Positions 42,221 through 50,221 of a stretch of 64,000 nucleotides of DNA are shown here, piece after piece (position 1 is the first letter of the stretch; every line of letters begins with the position of its first letter). The notes beneath the pieces were generated by a model that was not told the DNA's origin, searched no databases, and was given only the letters and a program-made list of their open reading frames with translations. Made by a program: the position numbers and the translations under genes. The DNA comes from Swaminathania salitolerans (lineage in GTDB: Bacteria > Pseudomonadota > Alphaproteobacteria > Acetobacterales > Acetobacteraceae). The stretch is taken from NCBI RefSeq assembly GCF_025994315.1, contig NZ_BAQE01000002.1; one strand, 5' to 3'.

Positions 42221-42547
42221 TCAGTTTTCGTTGTCGTCGTTATCGGTGGTGACTTCGATCTCCGATCCGAGATCGTCGTCATCGTCGTCCAGATCCGAGG
42301 CGTCTTCCATGACGTCCTCATCGGCATCGTCGTCGGAATCCAGATCGACGTCGATGTCTTCCTCGTCGCTCTTGGGCTCGTTCTTGGTCTGGTCGGGGGG
42401 CACGTCGCCACCGCGCTTGGGCAGGGGCAGATCGCTGGGCTGCTCTGCACCGCATTTGGGACAAATCGCGGGAGCGCGATTCAGGTCGTAGAAACGCGCG
42501 CCACAGGAGACGCAGACGCGCTTCAGACCGAGTTCTGGTTTTGCCAT
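42221..42547 (-). CDS. TIGR02300-family zinc-ribbon protein with acidic tail
   Basis: A 108-residue protein of the alphaproteobacterial TIGR02300 family: MAKPELGLKRVCVSCGARFYDLNRAPAICPKCG, with two CxxC pairs forming a zinc ribbon at residues 12-33, then a Pro/Lys linker and a highly acidic Asp/Glu tail (from about residue 62). No function is established; acidic tails of this sort occur in proteins that contact basic partners such as ribosomal or DNA-binding proteins. ATG 42547 has AGGTAG upstream. It is divergent from aroA with 172 bases between the starts, and a terminator follows. Confidence 0.93.
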   Translation of the reverse strand: MAKPELGLKRVCVSCGARFYDLNRAPAICPKCGAEQPSDLPLPKRGGDVPPDQTKNEPKSDEEDIDVDLDSDDDADEDVMEDASDLDDDDDDLGSEIEVTTDNDDNEN

Positions 42548-42719
42548 GATGACTACCTGTCGATCCTGAACCGGTTGAAAGGAAGGAGAACGGCTCGCGC
42601 CGCGAAGCACGGGGCCATGCCAGCTTGTGCCGGGGATGTCAAATGCAACATCCCGCTTCCGTGATAAAAGCGGCGCAAACCCGCCATCGGGCGATTGACA
42701 GTTCGATCGCTGCATCGGA

Positions 42720-44075
42720 ATGAACGCTATCATGCAGAACCACTCTTCCAGCCCCGTTCTCCCCCTGACCGTGTCGCGCAACCCGGCCCCGCTCGCGGGC
42801 ACGATTCGTGTCCCGGGAGACAAATCCATCAGTCACCGGGCGCTGATGCTGGCCTCCCTTGCCGAGGGGCGTACCGTCGTCACGGGATTGCTGGAGGGGG
42901 AAGATGTCCTGCGCACGGCCGATGCGATGCGGGCGCTCGGCGCGAGGATCGCACGCGAGGGCGATCGCTGGGTGATCGACGGGAGCGGGGTCGGTGCCCT
43001 GCAGGAGCCGGAAGACGTGCTCGATATGGGCAATTCCGGCACTGCCGCGCGGCTGCTCTCGGGTATTCTCTCCAGCCATGCCATCACGAGTTTCATGACA
43101 GGCGACGCCAGTCTGCGCAGCCGGCCGATGCGGCGGGTGACGCAGCCGCTTTCGGGGAACGGCTCCTGCTTTGCGACCCGCAAGGGAGAGAAACTCCCCA
43201 TGGCGATCATCGGGACCGGTGAGGCCGCTCCGCTGACCTATTGTCTCCCGGTGGCATCCGCCCAGGTCAAGTCCGCCATCCTTCTGGCGGGGCTGAACGC
43301 CAGAGGCAGAACGCGGGTCGAGGAGCCGGTCGCCACACGCGACCATACGGAAAACATGCTGCGTCATTTCGGTGTGCCGGTCGAGGTCGGTCGCACCGAT
43401 ACGGGCGGGCGGGTGATCACCCTGACCGGGCCTGCGAAACTGACCGCGCGCGATGTGGTTGTCCCGGCCGACCCGTCTTCGGCGGCGTTTCCCATCGTGG
43501 CCGCGTCTCTGGTTCCGGGATCGGAAATCCGTCTGCCCGGTGTCGGACTCAATCCGCTCCGGACAGGCCTTTTCCAGACCCTGAGGGAGATGGGCGCGGT
43601 GCTCGATATCGAGAATGCGCGCATAGAGGGGGGAGAGCCTGTCGGCGATATCGTCGTGCGCAGTGCCGCCCTGCATGGCGTGGATGTTCCGGCCGACCGG
43701 GCGCCCTCCATGATCGACGAATATCCGGTGCTCGCCGTCGCCTGCGCCTTTGCCAGCGGTGTTTCGCGCCTGCGGGGACTCGATGAGCTGCGCGTGAAGG
43801 AGAGCGACCGTCTCGCCGCCACCGTGGCCCTGCTTCGCGTCAATGGTGCCGTAGTGCGCGTCGAGGGAGACGACATGATCATCGAGGGCAGAGGTGGGCC
43901 GTCCGGTCTCGGCGGGGGGCTCGTCGAAACGAAGATGGATCATCGGCTCGCCATGAGCGCGATCGTGTTCGGTCTGGCGGCGGAGAGCCCTGTCCGGGTG
44001 GACGATACGGGTTTCATCAATACCAGTTTTCCCGGTTTTGTCGGTCTCATGGCCGGGATCGGAGCCGAGCTCTGA
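42720..44075 (+). CDS. aroA: 3-phosphoshikimate 1-carboxyvinyltransferase (EPSP synthase)
   Basis: A 451-residue enzyme that joins phosphoenolpyruvate to shikimate 3-phosphate in the aromatic amino acid pathway. Landmarks: VPGDKSISHRALM (Lys35), LDMGNSGTAARLLSG, TGDASLRSRPMRR, SAQVKSAILLAGL, DPSSAAFPIVAAS, PSMIDEYPVLAVA and LRVKESDRLAATV. The sequence shows the class II-type LDMGNSGTAARLLSG region with Ala after the Gly-Thr of the PEP loop; class assignment is not certain from eye alone. ATG 42720 is used; ATG 42732 is an alternative. Its stop overlaps cmk, as in many alphaproteobacteria. Confidence 0.96.
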   Translation: MNAIMQNHSSSPVLPLTVSRNPAPLAGTIRVPGDKSISHRALMLASLAEGRTVVTGLLEGEDVLRTADAMRALGARIAREGDRWVIDGSGVGALQEPEDVLDMGNSGTAARLLSGILSSHAITSFMTGDASLRSRPMRRVTQPLSGNGSCFATRKGEKLPMAIIGTGEAAPLTYCLPVASAQVKSAILLAGLNARGRTRVEEPVATRDHTENMLRHFGVPVEVGRTDTGGRVITLTGPAKLTARDVVVPADPSSAAFPIVAASLVPGSEIRLPGVGLNPLRTGLFQTLREMGAVLDIENARIEGGEPVGDIVVRSAALHGVDVPADRAPSMIDEYPVLAVACAFASGVSRLRGLDELRVKESDRLAATVALLRVNGAVVRVEGDDMIIEGRGGPSGLGGGLVETKMDHRLAMSAIVFGLAAESPVRVDDTGFINTSFPGFVGLMAGIGAEL

Positions 44076-44707
44076 TGCGCCTTATCATTGCCGTCGACGG
44101 GCCTGCCGCTGCGGGCAAGGGAACGCTTGCCAAATCGCTCGCCGCCGCTCTCCGCCTGCCTCATCTCGATACCGGGCTTCTCTATCGGGCCGTTGCGCGT
44201 CAGATGATCCTTGCCGGTCTCGATCCTGCGCAGGATGCCGGAGAGACAATCGCCCAGCGCCTTCAGCCCGACGATCTGACCCGCAGCGACCTGCGTGTTC
44301 CCGAAATCGATCGCGGGGCGAGCGCGGTTGCGACCCAGCCCGCCGTGCGGGCGGCGCTTCTCCGCCGTCAGCGCGATTTCGCGACGGCGAGCGGCGCGGT
44401 GATCGACGGACGCGATATCGGGACCGTGGTCTTTCCGGACGCGGATCTGAAGCTCTTCGTGACCGCGAGCGCACCGGTGCGCGCCCTGCGCCGCTTCCAG
44501 CAATTGCATGGCGATGCGCCCCCCGACCGGGACGCCCTCGCACGGCTCACCGAGGAGATCGAAACGCGCGACCGCAAGGACGCGGAGCGACCGGTTTCCC
44601 CGCTCCGGCGTGCGGAGGATGCGCTTCTGGTCGAGACGGATCATCTCGATGCCGGGGCCGTGCTCGATCATGTACTCGGCCTCGTGAGGGCACGGTTTCC
44701 GTCCTGA
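44075..44707 (+). CDS. cmk: (d)CMP kinase
   Basis: A 210-residue nucleoside monophosphate kinase that phosphorylates CMP and dCMP. P-loop DGPAAAGKGTLAKSLA (residues 8-23), substrate region HLDTGLLYRAVA, GRDIGTVVFPDADLKLFVTAS, and the lid Arg residues in RDRKDAERPVSPL. TGATG overlap with aroA. Together with rpsA downstream it forms the widespread aroA-cmk-rpsA order. Confidence 0.96.
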   Translation: MRLIIAVDGPAAAGKGTLAKSLAAALRLPHLDTGLLYRAVARQMILAGLDPAQDAGETIAQRLQPDDLTRSDLRVPEIDRGASAVATQPAVRAALLRRQRDFATASGAVIDGRDIGTVVFPDADLKLFVTASAPVRALRRFQQLHGDAPPDRDALARLTEEIETRDRKDAERPVSPLRRAEDALLVETDHLDAGAVLDHVLGLVRARFPS

Positions 44708-44752
44708 AGCCAGCTTTATTGCCCGGAAGGCATCGGACTCCCAAGGTTTTGG

Positions 44753-44781
44753 TTGACATCGGCCCCTTTGCGGGTGTCTGA
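44753..44781 (+). promoter_or_regulatory. Probable promoter of rpsA
   Basis: A perfect -35 box TTGACA (44753-44758) is followed after 17 bases by GTCTGA (44776-44781), a weak -10. Transcription from here would give an rpsA leader of about 160 bases. Confidence 0.4.
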
Positions 44782-44809
44782 CGATCACCAGCGCATCGCC
44801 GCCTGCGCT

Positions 44810-44834
44810 TGCCTGCCCCTCATCGATGCAGGCA
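44810..44834 (+). promoter_or_regulatory. Hairpin in the rpsA leader
   Basis: TGCCTGC and GCAGGCA pair perfectly (7 bases) around an 11-base loop, followed by GGTTTCC. Ribosomal protein S1 genes are often controlled through leader RNA structures, so this is a candidate autoregulatory element rather than a terminator. Confidence 0.35.
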
Positions 44835-44946
44835 GGTTTCCTTTCCGGCTCATGGGCGGCCGACGATCACGAGCAAGACGTCTGCAATTCCGGCGGGCGC
44901 AGACAATGGCCCGATCTTCAGGATCGGCCCAGGATTACGAAAACAC

Positions 44947-46641
44947 ATGGCTTCAGCCACCAATACCGTCGAAGACTTCGCTGCTCTTCTTGACGAAACC
45001 CTCGGCCAGGACACGGGCTTTGACGGCTCCGTCGTCACCGGTCGCGTCATTCGCCTGACGGATGAATTCGCGATCGTCGATGTCGGCCTCAAGAGCGAAG
45101 GTCGCGTTTCGCTCAAGGAATTCGGACCTCCGGGCACTGCGCCCGACGTGCGTCCGGGCGATGTGATCGAGCTTTATGTCGAGCGCTACGAAGACCGTGA
45201 CGGCTCCATCGTGCTGTCGCGCGAGAAGGCACGTCGCGAAGAGGCATGGACCTCGCTCGAGCGCGCTTTCGCCAACAACCAGCGCGTCAACGGCACGATC
45301 TACGGTCGCGTCAAGGGCGGCTTCACGGTCGATCTGGGCGGCGCCATGGCGTTCCTTCCGGGCAGCCAGGTCGATATCCGCCCCGTGCGCGATGTCGCTC
45401 CGCTCATGGGCCAGCCCCAGCCTTTCCAGATCCTCAAGATGGATCGCGCCCGTGGCAATATCGTTGTCTCGCGTCGCGCCGTTCTTGAAGAGACCCGTGC
45501 AGAGCAGCGTTCCGAGCTGATCCAGGGCCTGAAGGAAGGCATGATCCTCGACGGCGTGGTCAAGAACATCACCGATTACGGTGCATTCGTCGATCTCGGT
45601 GGCGTCGATGGCCTCCTGCATGTCACCGACATCGCCTGGAAGCGCATCAACCATCCGTCCGAAGCCCTGCAGATCGGCATGCCGGTTCGCGTTCAGGTCA
45701 TCCGCTTCAACTCCGACACGCAGCGTATCTCGCTGGGCATGAAGCAGCTCGAGGCCGATCCCTGGGAGAACGTGGCGATCAAGTATCCGCCGGGCGCGCG
45801 TTACACGGGTCGTGTCACGAACATCACCGATTACGGTGCGTTCGTCGAGCTCGAGCCGGGTGTCGAAGGCCTCGTGCACGTTTCCGAGATGTCCTGGACG
45901 AAGAAGAACGTCCATCCGGGCAAGCTCGTCGCGACCTCGCAGGAAGTCGACGTCATGGTGCTCGATGTGGACAGCGCCAAGCGTCGTATCTCGCTCGGCC
46001 TGAAGCAGGTCCAGCGCAACCCGTGGGAGCAGTTCGCCGAAGAGCACAAGGTCGGTTCGACCATCGAAGGCGAAATCCGCAACATCACCGAATTCGGTCT
46101 GTTCGTGGGTCTCTCTGCCGATATCGACGGAATGGTTCACATGTCCGACCTCTCCTGGGACGAAGCCGGCGAAGCCGCCATGGCCAAGTACGAGAAGGGT
46201 CAGGTCGTTCAGGCCAAGGTGCTCGACGTCGATGCCGAGAAGGAGCGTATCTCTCTCGGTATCAAGCAGCTGCATGAAGACCCTGCTGCCGACACGCTGT
46301 CGCGCGTCCACAAGGGCGATATCGTCACCTGCGTCGTGACCTCGGTCCAGACCAACGGTATCGAAGTGAAGGTGGACGACGTCCTGACCGGCTTCATCCG
46401 TCGTGCAGAGCTGGCGCGTGACAAGGCCGAGCAGCGCCCCGAGCGCTTCGCGGTCGGCGAGAAGGTGGATGCGAAGGTCGTTTCCGTCGATCGCGCCTCG
46501 CGCAAGCTGGCCCTGACCATCCGCGGCCGTGAGGTCGAGGAAGACAAGGCCGCCATCAACGAGTACGGCTCGTCCGATAGCGGTGCCTCGCTGGGTGACA
46601 TTCTGGGTGCGGCAATCCGTCGTCGCAACACGGAAGCCTGA
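44947..46641 (+). CDS. rpsA: 30S ribosomal protein S1
   Basis: A 564-residue protein with six S1 (OB-fold) repeats. The first two (residues about 25-180) anchor it to the 30S subunit. Repeats 3 to 6 bind mRNA and are readable by their starts: GAFVDLGGVDGLLHVTDIAW, GAFVELEPGVEGLVHVSEMSW, GLFVGLSADIDGMVHMSDLSW, and a more divergent last one (GIEVKVDDVLTGFIRRAEL). Codon use is strongly biased, as expected for a very highly expressed gene. AGGA precedes ATG 44947. It ends at a strong terminator. Confidence 0.97.
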   Translation: MASATNTVEDFAALLDETLGQDTGFDGSVVTGRVIRLTDEFAIVDVGLKSEGRVSLKEFGPPGTAPDVRPGDVIELYVERYEDRDGSIVLSREKARREEAWTSLERAFANNQRVNGTIYGRVKGGFTVDLGGAMAFLPGSQVDIRPVRDVAPLMGQPQPFQILKMDRARGNIVVSRRAVLEETRAEQRSELIQGLKEGMILDGVVKNITDYGAFVDLGGVDGLLHVTDIAWKRINHPSEALQIGMPVRVQVIRFNSDTQRISLGMKQLEADPWENVAIKYPPGARYTGRVTNITDYGAFVELEPGVEGLVHVSEMSWTKKNVHPGKLVATSQEVDVMVLDVDSAKRRISLGLKQVQRNPWEQFAEEHKVGSTIEGEIRNITEFGLFVGLSADIDGMVHMSDLSWDEAGEAAMAKYEKGQVVQAKVLDVDAEKERISLGIKQLHEDPAADTLSRVHKGDIVTCVVTSVQTNGIEVKVDDVLTGFIRRAELARDKAEQRPERFAVGEKVDAKVVSVDRASRKLALTIRGREVEEDKAAINEYGSSDSGASLGDILGAAIRRRNTEA

Positions 46642-46669
46642 TCGCGCCTCAGCGTTCAGAAACATTATG

Positions 46670-46702
46670 AAAGGGCTGCTTCGGCAGCCCTTTTATTTTT
46701 TC
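46670..46702 (+). terminator. Rho-independent terminator after rpsA
   Basis: AAGGGCTGC and GCAGCCCTT form a 9-base stem capped by the stable TTCG tetraloop, followed by TTATTTTTTCTT. It is 29 bases after the rpsA stop. Confidence 0.93.
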
Positions 46703-46845
46703 TTGTACAACAGACACCGAACATAATCCGAAATCCGGACACGAAGACTTTTGCGGGCACTGTCTTTCGTTTAAAGCCTTCTTGCATGTGACGGGCGGGC
46801 GTGGCTCGGCTCTTACTGGAATGCGCGATCGCTGGCGGGGGATTC

Positions 46846-49800
46846 ATGGCTGTCATCTACAATACGAACTATACCCATAATCCCAACTCCTACCTGACCC
46901 TGGCGGTGGAGCGCGCGGCCCGGGCGATCTTCGGTGCCGATCAGATCGTGCTGGCCGACAATATGAGTCTGGCGGCCGCAGCAGCCTCGGGCGAGCATGA
47001 CACGCTGATCTGTATCGACGGCCAGCGCATCAATACCCAGCTCATGCGCCGTATCCGTCCCGCTTTCAGGACGATGATACTCTGGACGTTCGAAGATCCG
47101 TTCATGCGCGATTTCAATGTCGAGAATGCCGGTCTCTTCGATTACGTCTTCACCAACGATCCGTCCTGTGCCGATTACTACCGGGGGAAGGGGCATTATC
47201 TGCCGCTCGCCTCGAGCCGGACGATCCACCAGCGCGACGTCAGGGACGCGGAACAGCTCGATTACGACATCTTCTTCGCCGGAACGATGTGGCCGAACCG
47301 TGTCGAGACCCTGCGCCGCATCATCGCAGCCTTCCCCGGGGCACGACTCAAGCTGATCTGCCCCGGAAACGAGTATCTGCCTCCGCTTCCGGCCGACCTC
47401 GCCGAGCTGGCGATCCAGCGTCCGGTCAGTCACGAGGCATTCATCGATTTCGCCAATGCGAGTGCGGTGACGCTCACCATGTTCCGCGATTATGCGAGCC
47501 ATGGCGATATCAGCCAGGCGACGGCTCCCGGACCGCGGTTTTTCGAACTCGCCCTCGCCGGCGCCGCCCAGGTCGTCGAAGCGCCCGAGAGCATGGACGC
47601 GCAGTATTTCTCCGAAATCGAGGGCACGTTCCTCGCGCGTGACATCGATGGTGTCGTCGCTGCCGTCGCAGCCCTGCTCTCGGATGCCGATCTTCGTCGC
47701 AAAACGGCGCAGGCCGCCCAGAAATCGGCGCTGGAGGGGCATCTCTACGAGCATCGCCTGAGGCGCATGGCGGAGATCACGGGAGCGAATTTCGGTCGAT
47801 CCCTGCCCGGTACCGCGCTCGCCCCGCGCAGGCGGCGTCTGCGCGTGCTCATGTGCACCCATTCGACGATCCACGAAGCGGCCTGGGGGGGCGTGGAGGT
47901 CTATCAGCAGACCCTGTGTTCGATGCTCGGTCGCGAGATCGAGTTCTTCTACTGGTTGCGCCGCGGAACGCATTGTCGCCTGACGACGGCAAACGGTCAG
48001 GAAGTCGAGCGATACGACGTGCCGGAAGTGGGCTGGATGGACGCCATGTGCGACGGCCCGGAGGAAATGGCCTTCTCCAACGCCATCAGCCAGTACAATT
48101 TCGACATCGTCCATTTCCAGCATCTCGGACATCACGCGCTTTCCCTGCCGATCATCGCCAAGGCCTGCGGTGCGGGCGTCGTGTTTTCGGCGCATGATTT
48201 CTGGCTGATCTCCTCGCGGTACAATCTGCTGAACCAGGATCTTCGCTATGTCGAGGACGAGGTGAAGTCGGTGGTCGCGAGCGACATCATTCTCAAGGTT
48301 GCCGAAAACATCGAATATGGCGGTGAGCAGACCCGTCGCGCCTTCATCGCGAAAATGCTCCATTCCGTCGATCTGATCCTGTTCGGAACACGGCACTCGC
48401 GCGATCTGACTCACGAGATCTACCCGGTTCTCGACAGCAAGCAGAGTCTGACCCTCGGCATTCCTTCGCCGGAAAATACCATTCCGATCGTCCCCAAGCG
48501 TTATGAGCCTCTGGGAGAGAGACCGTTGCGTGTCGCGATCGTGGGCAATTTCCTGCGGACGAAGGGGGCCGATACCATTCTCAATCTGATCGAGATCGCC
48601 CATCCCGATCATTTCGAGTTCCATATCTTCGGTTATATCCACCCCGAATACGATGCCGTGATCAACGGCAAGCCGCGACCGAACGTGAAGGTCTATGGCC
48701 GCTACAATGCGGGTGACATCGCAGCACTTCAGGTTGCGGATGTCGCGCTCAACCTGTCGATATGGCCGGAGACTTACTGCATCTCGCTTTCGGAGGCCTG
48801 GCAGAACGGTCTCATTCCGATCGTGACCGATGTCGGCGCGCTCGGCGATCGCGTCGAGGACGGCGTGACGGGTTTCAAGGTGCCGATCGGTCGGGCCAAT
48901 ATGGTGCTCGAACGTCTCGAGCTCCTCCGCTCGTCGGAGACGGTCCGTCGCACCATCATGGGGAATATCTCTCCCGCGCTCTGGACCCAGGCAGAGACCT
49001 ATGTCGAGGATATGCGCGGCGTCTATCAGAGTGCGGCACCCGTGCGCGAGCTCGGCACGGCGGAGATGCAGATCGATGCCGGTCAGGTCCATCTCCTGCC
49101 TCACGCCTCCTGGCGTCATCAGGCGCCGCCGCGTCACATCTTCGATCCGCCGACCATCCGCGATCTCTCGGTCGAGCTGCCGGAGCGTGTCACGGACTGG
49201 TTCTCCATCCAGGGGGCCGAATACTATATCGACGATGTCTGCCATCTGGTCTTCGCCGAGCAGGAACCCGAGGATTTCGCCGGAGCCTACGAGTTCCACA
49301 TCCGCGGCTGGCATGTCCTGCCCGGGGTGAGCTCGGCAGGGTCGATGTATGCGGTTCTGATCGGCGACGACAACACGCCCATGATCTTCCTGCCCTGTAT
49401 CCGCGAGGCACGCGGCGACGTTCTGGCGAGCTATCCGGGTGCGCCGCGTCGCGCCGGCTTTGCCGGTCAGGCCGCGCTCAGGGGCAAGTGGTGCGAGGGC
49501 CGTTTCCGGGTTGCGCTCGTCAATATCGTGAACGGGGCCGGCGCGTTCATGGTCACGCCGGTACGGATCTCGATCAAGGACGGCAAGATCGGGGAAATCG
49601 ACGTGGAGCGCGCCTCCAACGACCAGATCATGCGCGATTTCGACCGTGTCTCCCATGCCGACGGGCAGCTGCGTGGCATCAAGCTAAGCCGCCTCCAGGG
49701 CGATCCCGTCTCCCTGCAGGGCGATCACGAATTCCAGCATTATATCGACTCCCTGAGCGGTCTGATCGGCGATCCGCCGCCGCTTCTGACCGATGACAGC

Positions 49801-50202
49801 AATCTGTTCGTTCGTGGCTGGGGCTTCCTGCGCCATCTCGAGCGGGCCGGAACGATGTCGCTCGCCTGCGTGGACGAACAGGGACAGGGCGTTTTCTTCT
49901 TCGCGCTTAACAGGTTCCTGCGCCACGACGTGAAGACCGCGTTCGAGGATGCGCCGCTCTGCGTCGGGTTCGAGGGATGGATTTCGATCGCTTCGGGATA
50001 TGCGCTCTCCATGGAGGGCCGCTATCGTCTGTGTCTGGTCAATCATGTCGGTGAGCAGATCGGTATCAAGCCGCTCGATATCGTCATGACGGTCGGCCAC
50101 GGAATCATCGAGGCGGTGAGCCGGGCTCCTCTGGATGGCGAGGTCGTCACCCATGCACGGCGCGCCATCGAGGCGAGCTTCCAGCGCGACCCTGTGCACT
50201 GA
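46846..50202 (+). CDS. Giant multidomain glycosyltransferase: CgeB-like + GT4 + duplicated C-terminal modules
   Basis: An 1118-residue protein. Residues 1-330 resemble CgeB/DUF3880 glycosyltransferases (ILWTFEDPFMRDFN, HYLPLASSR, FFAGTMWPNRVETLRR). Residues 345-725 form a GT4 enzyme (LRVLMCTHSTIHEAAWGGVEVYQQ, IVGNFLRTKGADTILNLIE, LSIWPETYCISLSEAWQNGLIPIVTD). Residues about 790-910 and 960-1080 are two copies of a beta-rich module aligned from YIDD/YIDS through FHIRGWHVL / LFVRGWGFL to RFRVALVNIVNG / RYRLCLVNHVG. The modules match no family I know and may bind carbohydrate. GGGGG lies upstream of ATG 46846. First gene of a three-gene glycosyltransferase cluster, after a strong terminator and so with its own promoter. 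Confidence 0.85.
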   Translation: MAVIYNTNYTHNPNSYLTLAVERAARAIFGADQIVLADNMSLAAAAASGEHDTLICIDGQRINTQLMRRIRPAFRTMILWTFEDPFMRDFNVENAGLFDYVFTNDPSCADYYRGKGHYLPLASSRTIHQRDVRDAEQLDYDIFFAGTMWPNRVETLRRIIAAFPGARLKLICPGNEYLPPLPADLAELAIQRPVSHEAFIDFANASAVTLTMFRDYASHGDISQATAPGPRFFELALAGAAQVVEAPESMDAQYFSEIEGTFLARDIDGVVAAVAALLSDADLRRKTAQAAQKSALEGHLYEHRLRRMAEITGANFGRSLPGTALAPRRRRLRVLMCTHSTIHEAAWGGVEVYQQTLCSMLGREIEFFYWLRRGTHCRLTTANGQEVERYDVPEVGWMDAMCDGPEEMAFSNAISQYNFDIVHFQHLGHHALSLPIIAKACGAGVVFSAHDFWLISSRYNLLNQDLRYVEDEVKSVVASDIILKVAENIEYGGEQTRRAFIAKMLHSVDLILFGTRHSRDLTHEIYPVLDSKQSLTLGIPSPENTIPIVPKRYEPLGERPLRVAIVGNFLRTKGADTILNLIEIAHPDHFEFHIFGYIHPEYDAVINGKPRPNVKVYGRYNAGDIAALQVADVALNLSIWPETYCISLSEAWQNGLIPIVTDVGALGDRVEDGVTGFKVPIGRANMVLERLELLRSSETVRRTIMGNISPALWTQAETYVEDMRGVYQSAAPVRELGTAEMQIDAGQVHLLPHASWRHQAPPRHIFDPPTIRDLSVELPERVTDWFSIQGAEYYIDDVCHLVFAEQEPEDFAGAYEFHIRGWHVLPGVSSAGSMYAVLIGDDNTPMIFLPCIREARGDVLASYPGAPRRAGFAGQAALRGKWCEGRFRVALVNIVNGAGAFMVTPVRISIKDGKIGEIDVERASNDQIMRDFDRVSHADGQLRGIKLSRLQGDPVSLQGDHEFQHYIDSLSGLIGDPPPLLTDDSNLFVRGWGFLRHLERAGTMSLACVDEQGQGVFFFALNRFLRHDVKTAFEDAPLCVGFEGWISIASGYALSMEGRYRLCLVNHVGEQIGIKPLDIVMTVGHGIIEAVSRAPLDGEVVTHARRAIEASFQRDPVH

Positions 50203-50221
50203 ACCGGCGCGGGGCTCGCTG

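Noticed and set aside
45560..45860. Near-identical DNA repeats inside rpsA as a mobile or unstable element
   Set aside because: They coincide with homologous positions of consecutive S1 domains and reflect domain similarity plus strong codon bias.
46813..49656. 947-residue open frame on the minus strand opposite the first cluster glycosyltransferase
   Set aside because: Same reason: the plus-strand protein has recognisable CgeB and GT4 motifs, the minus-strand frame has none.
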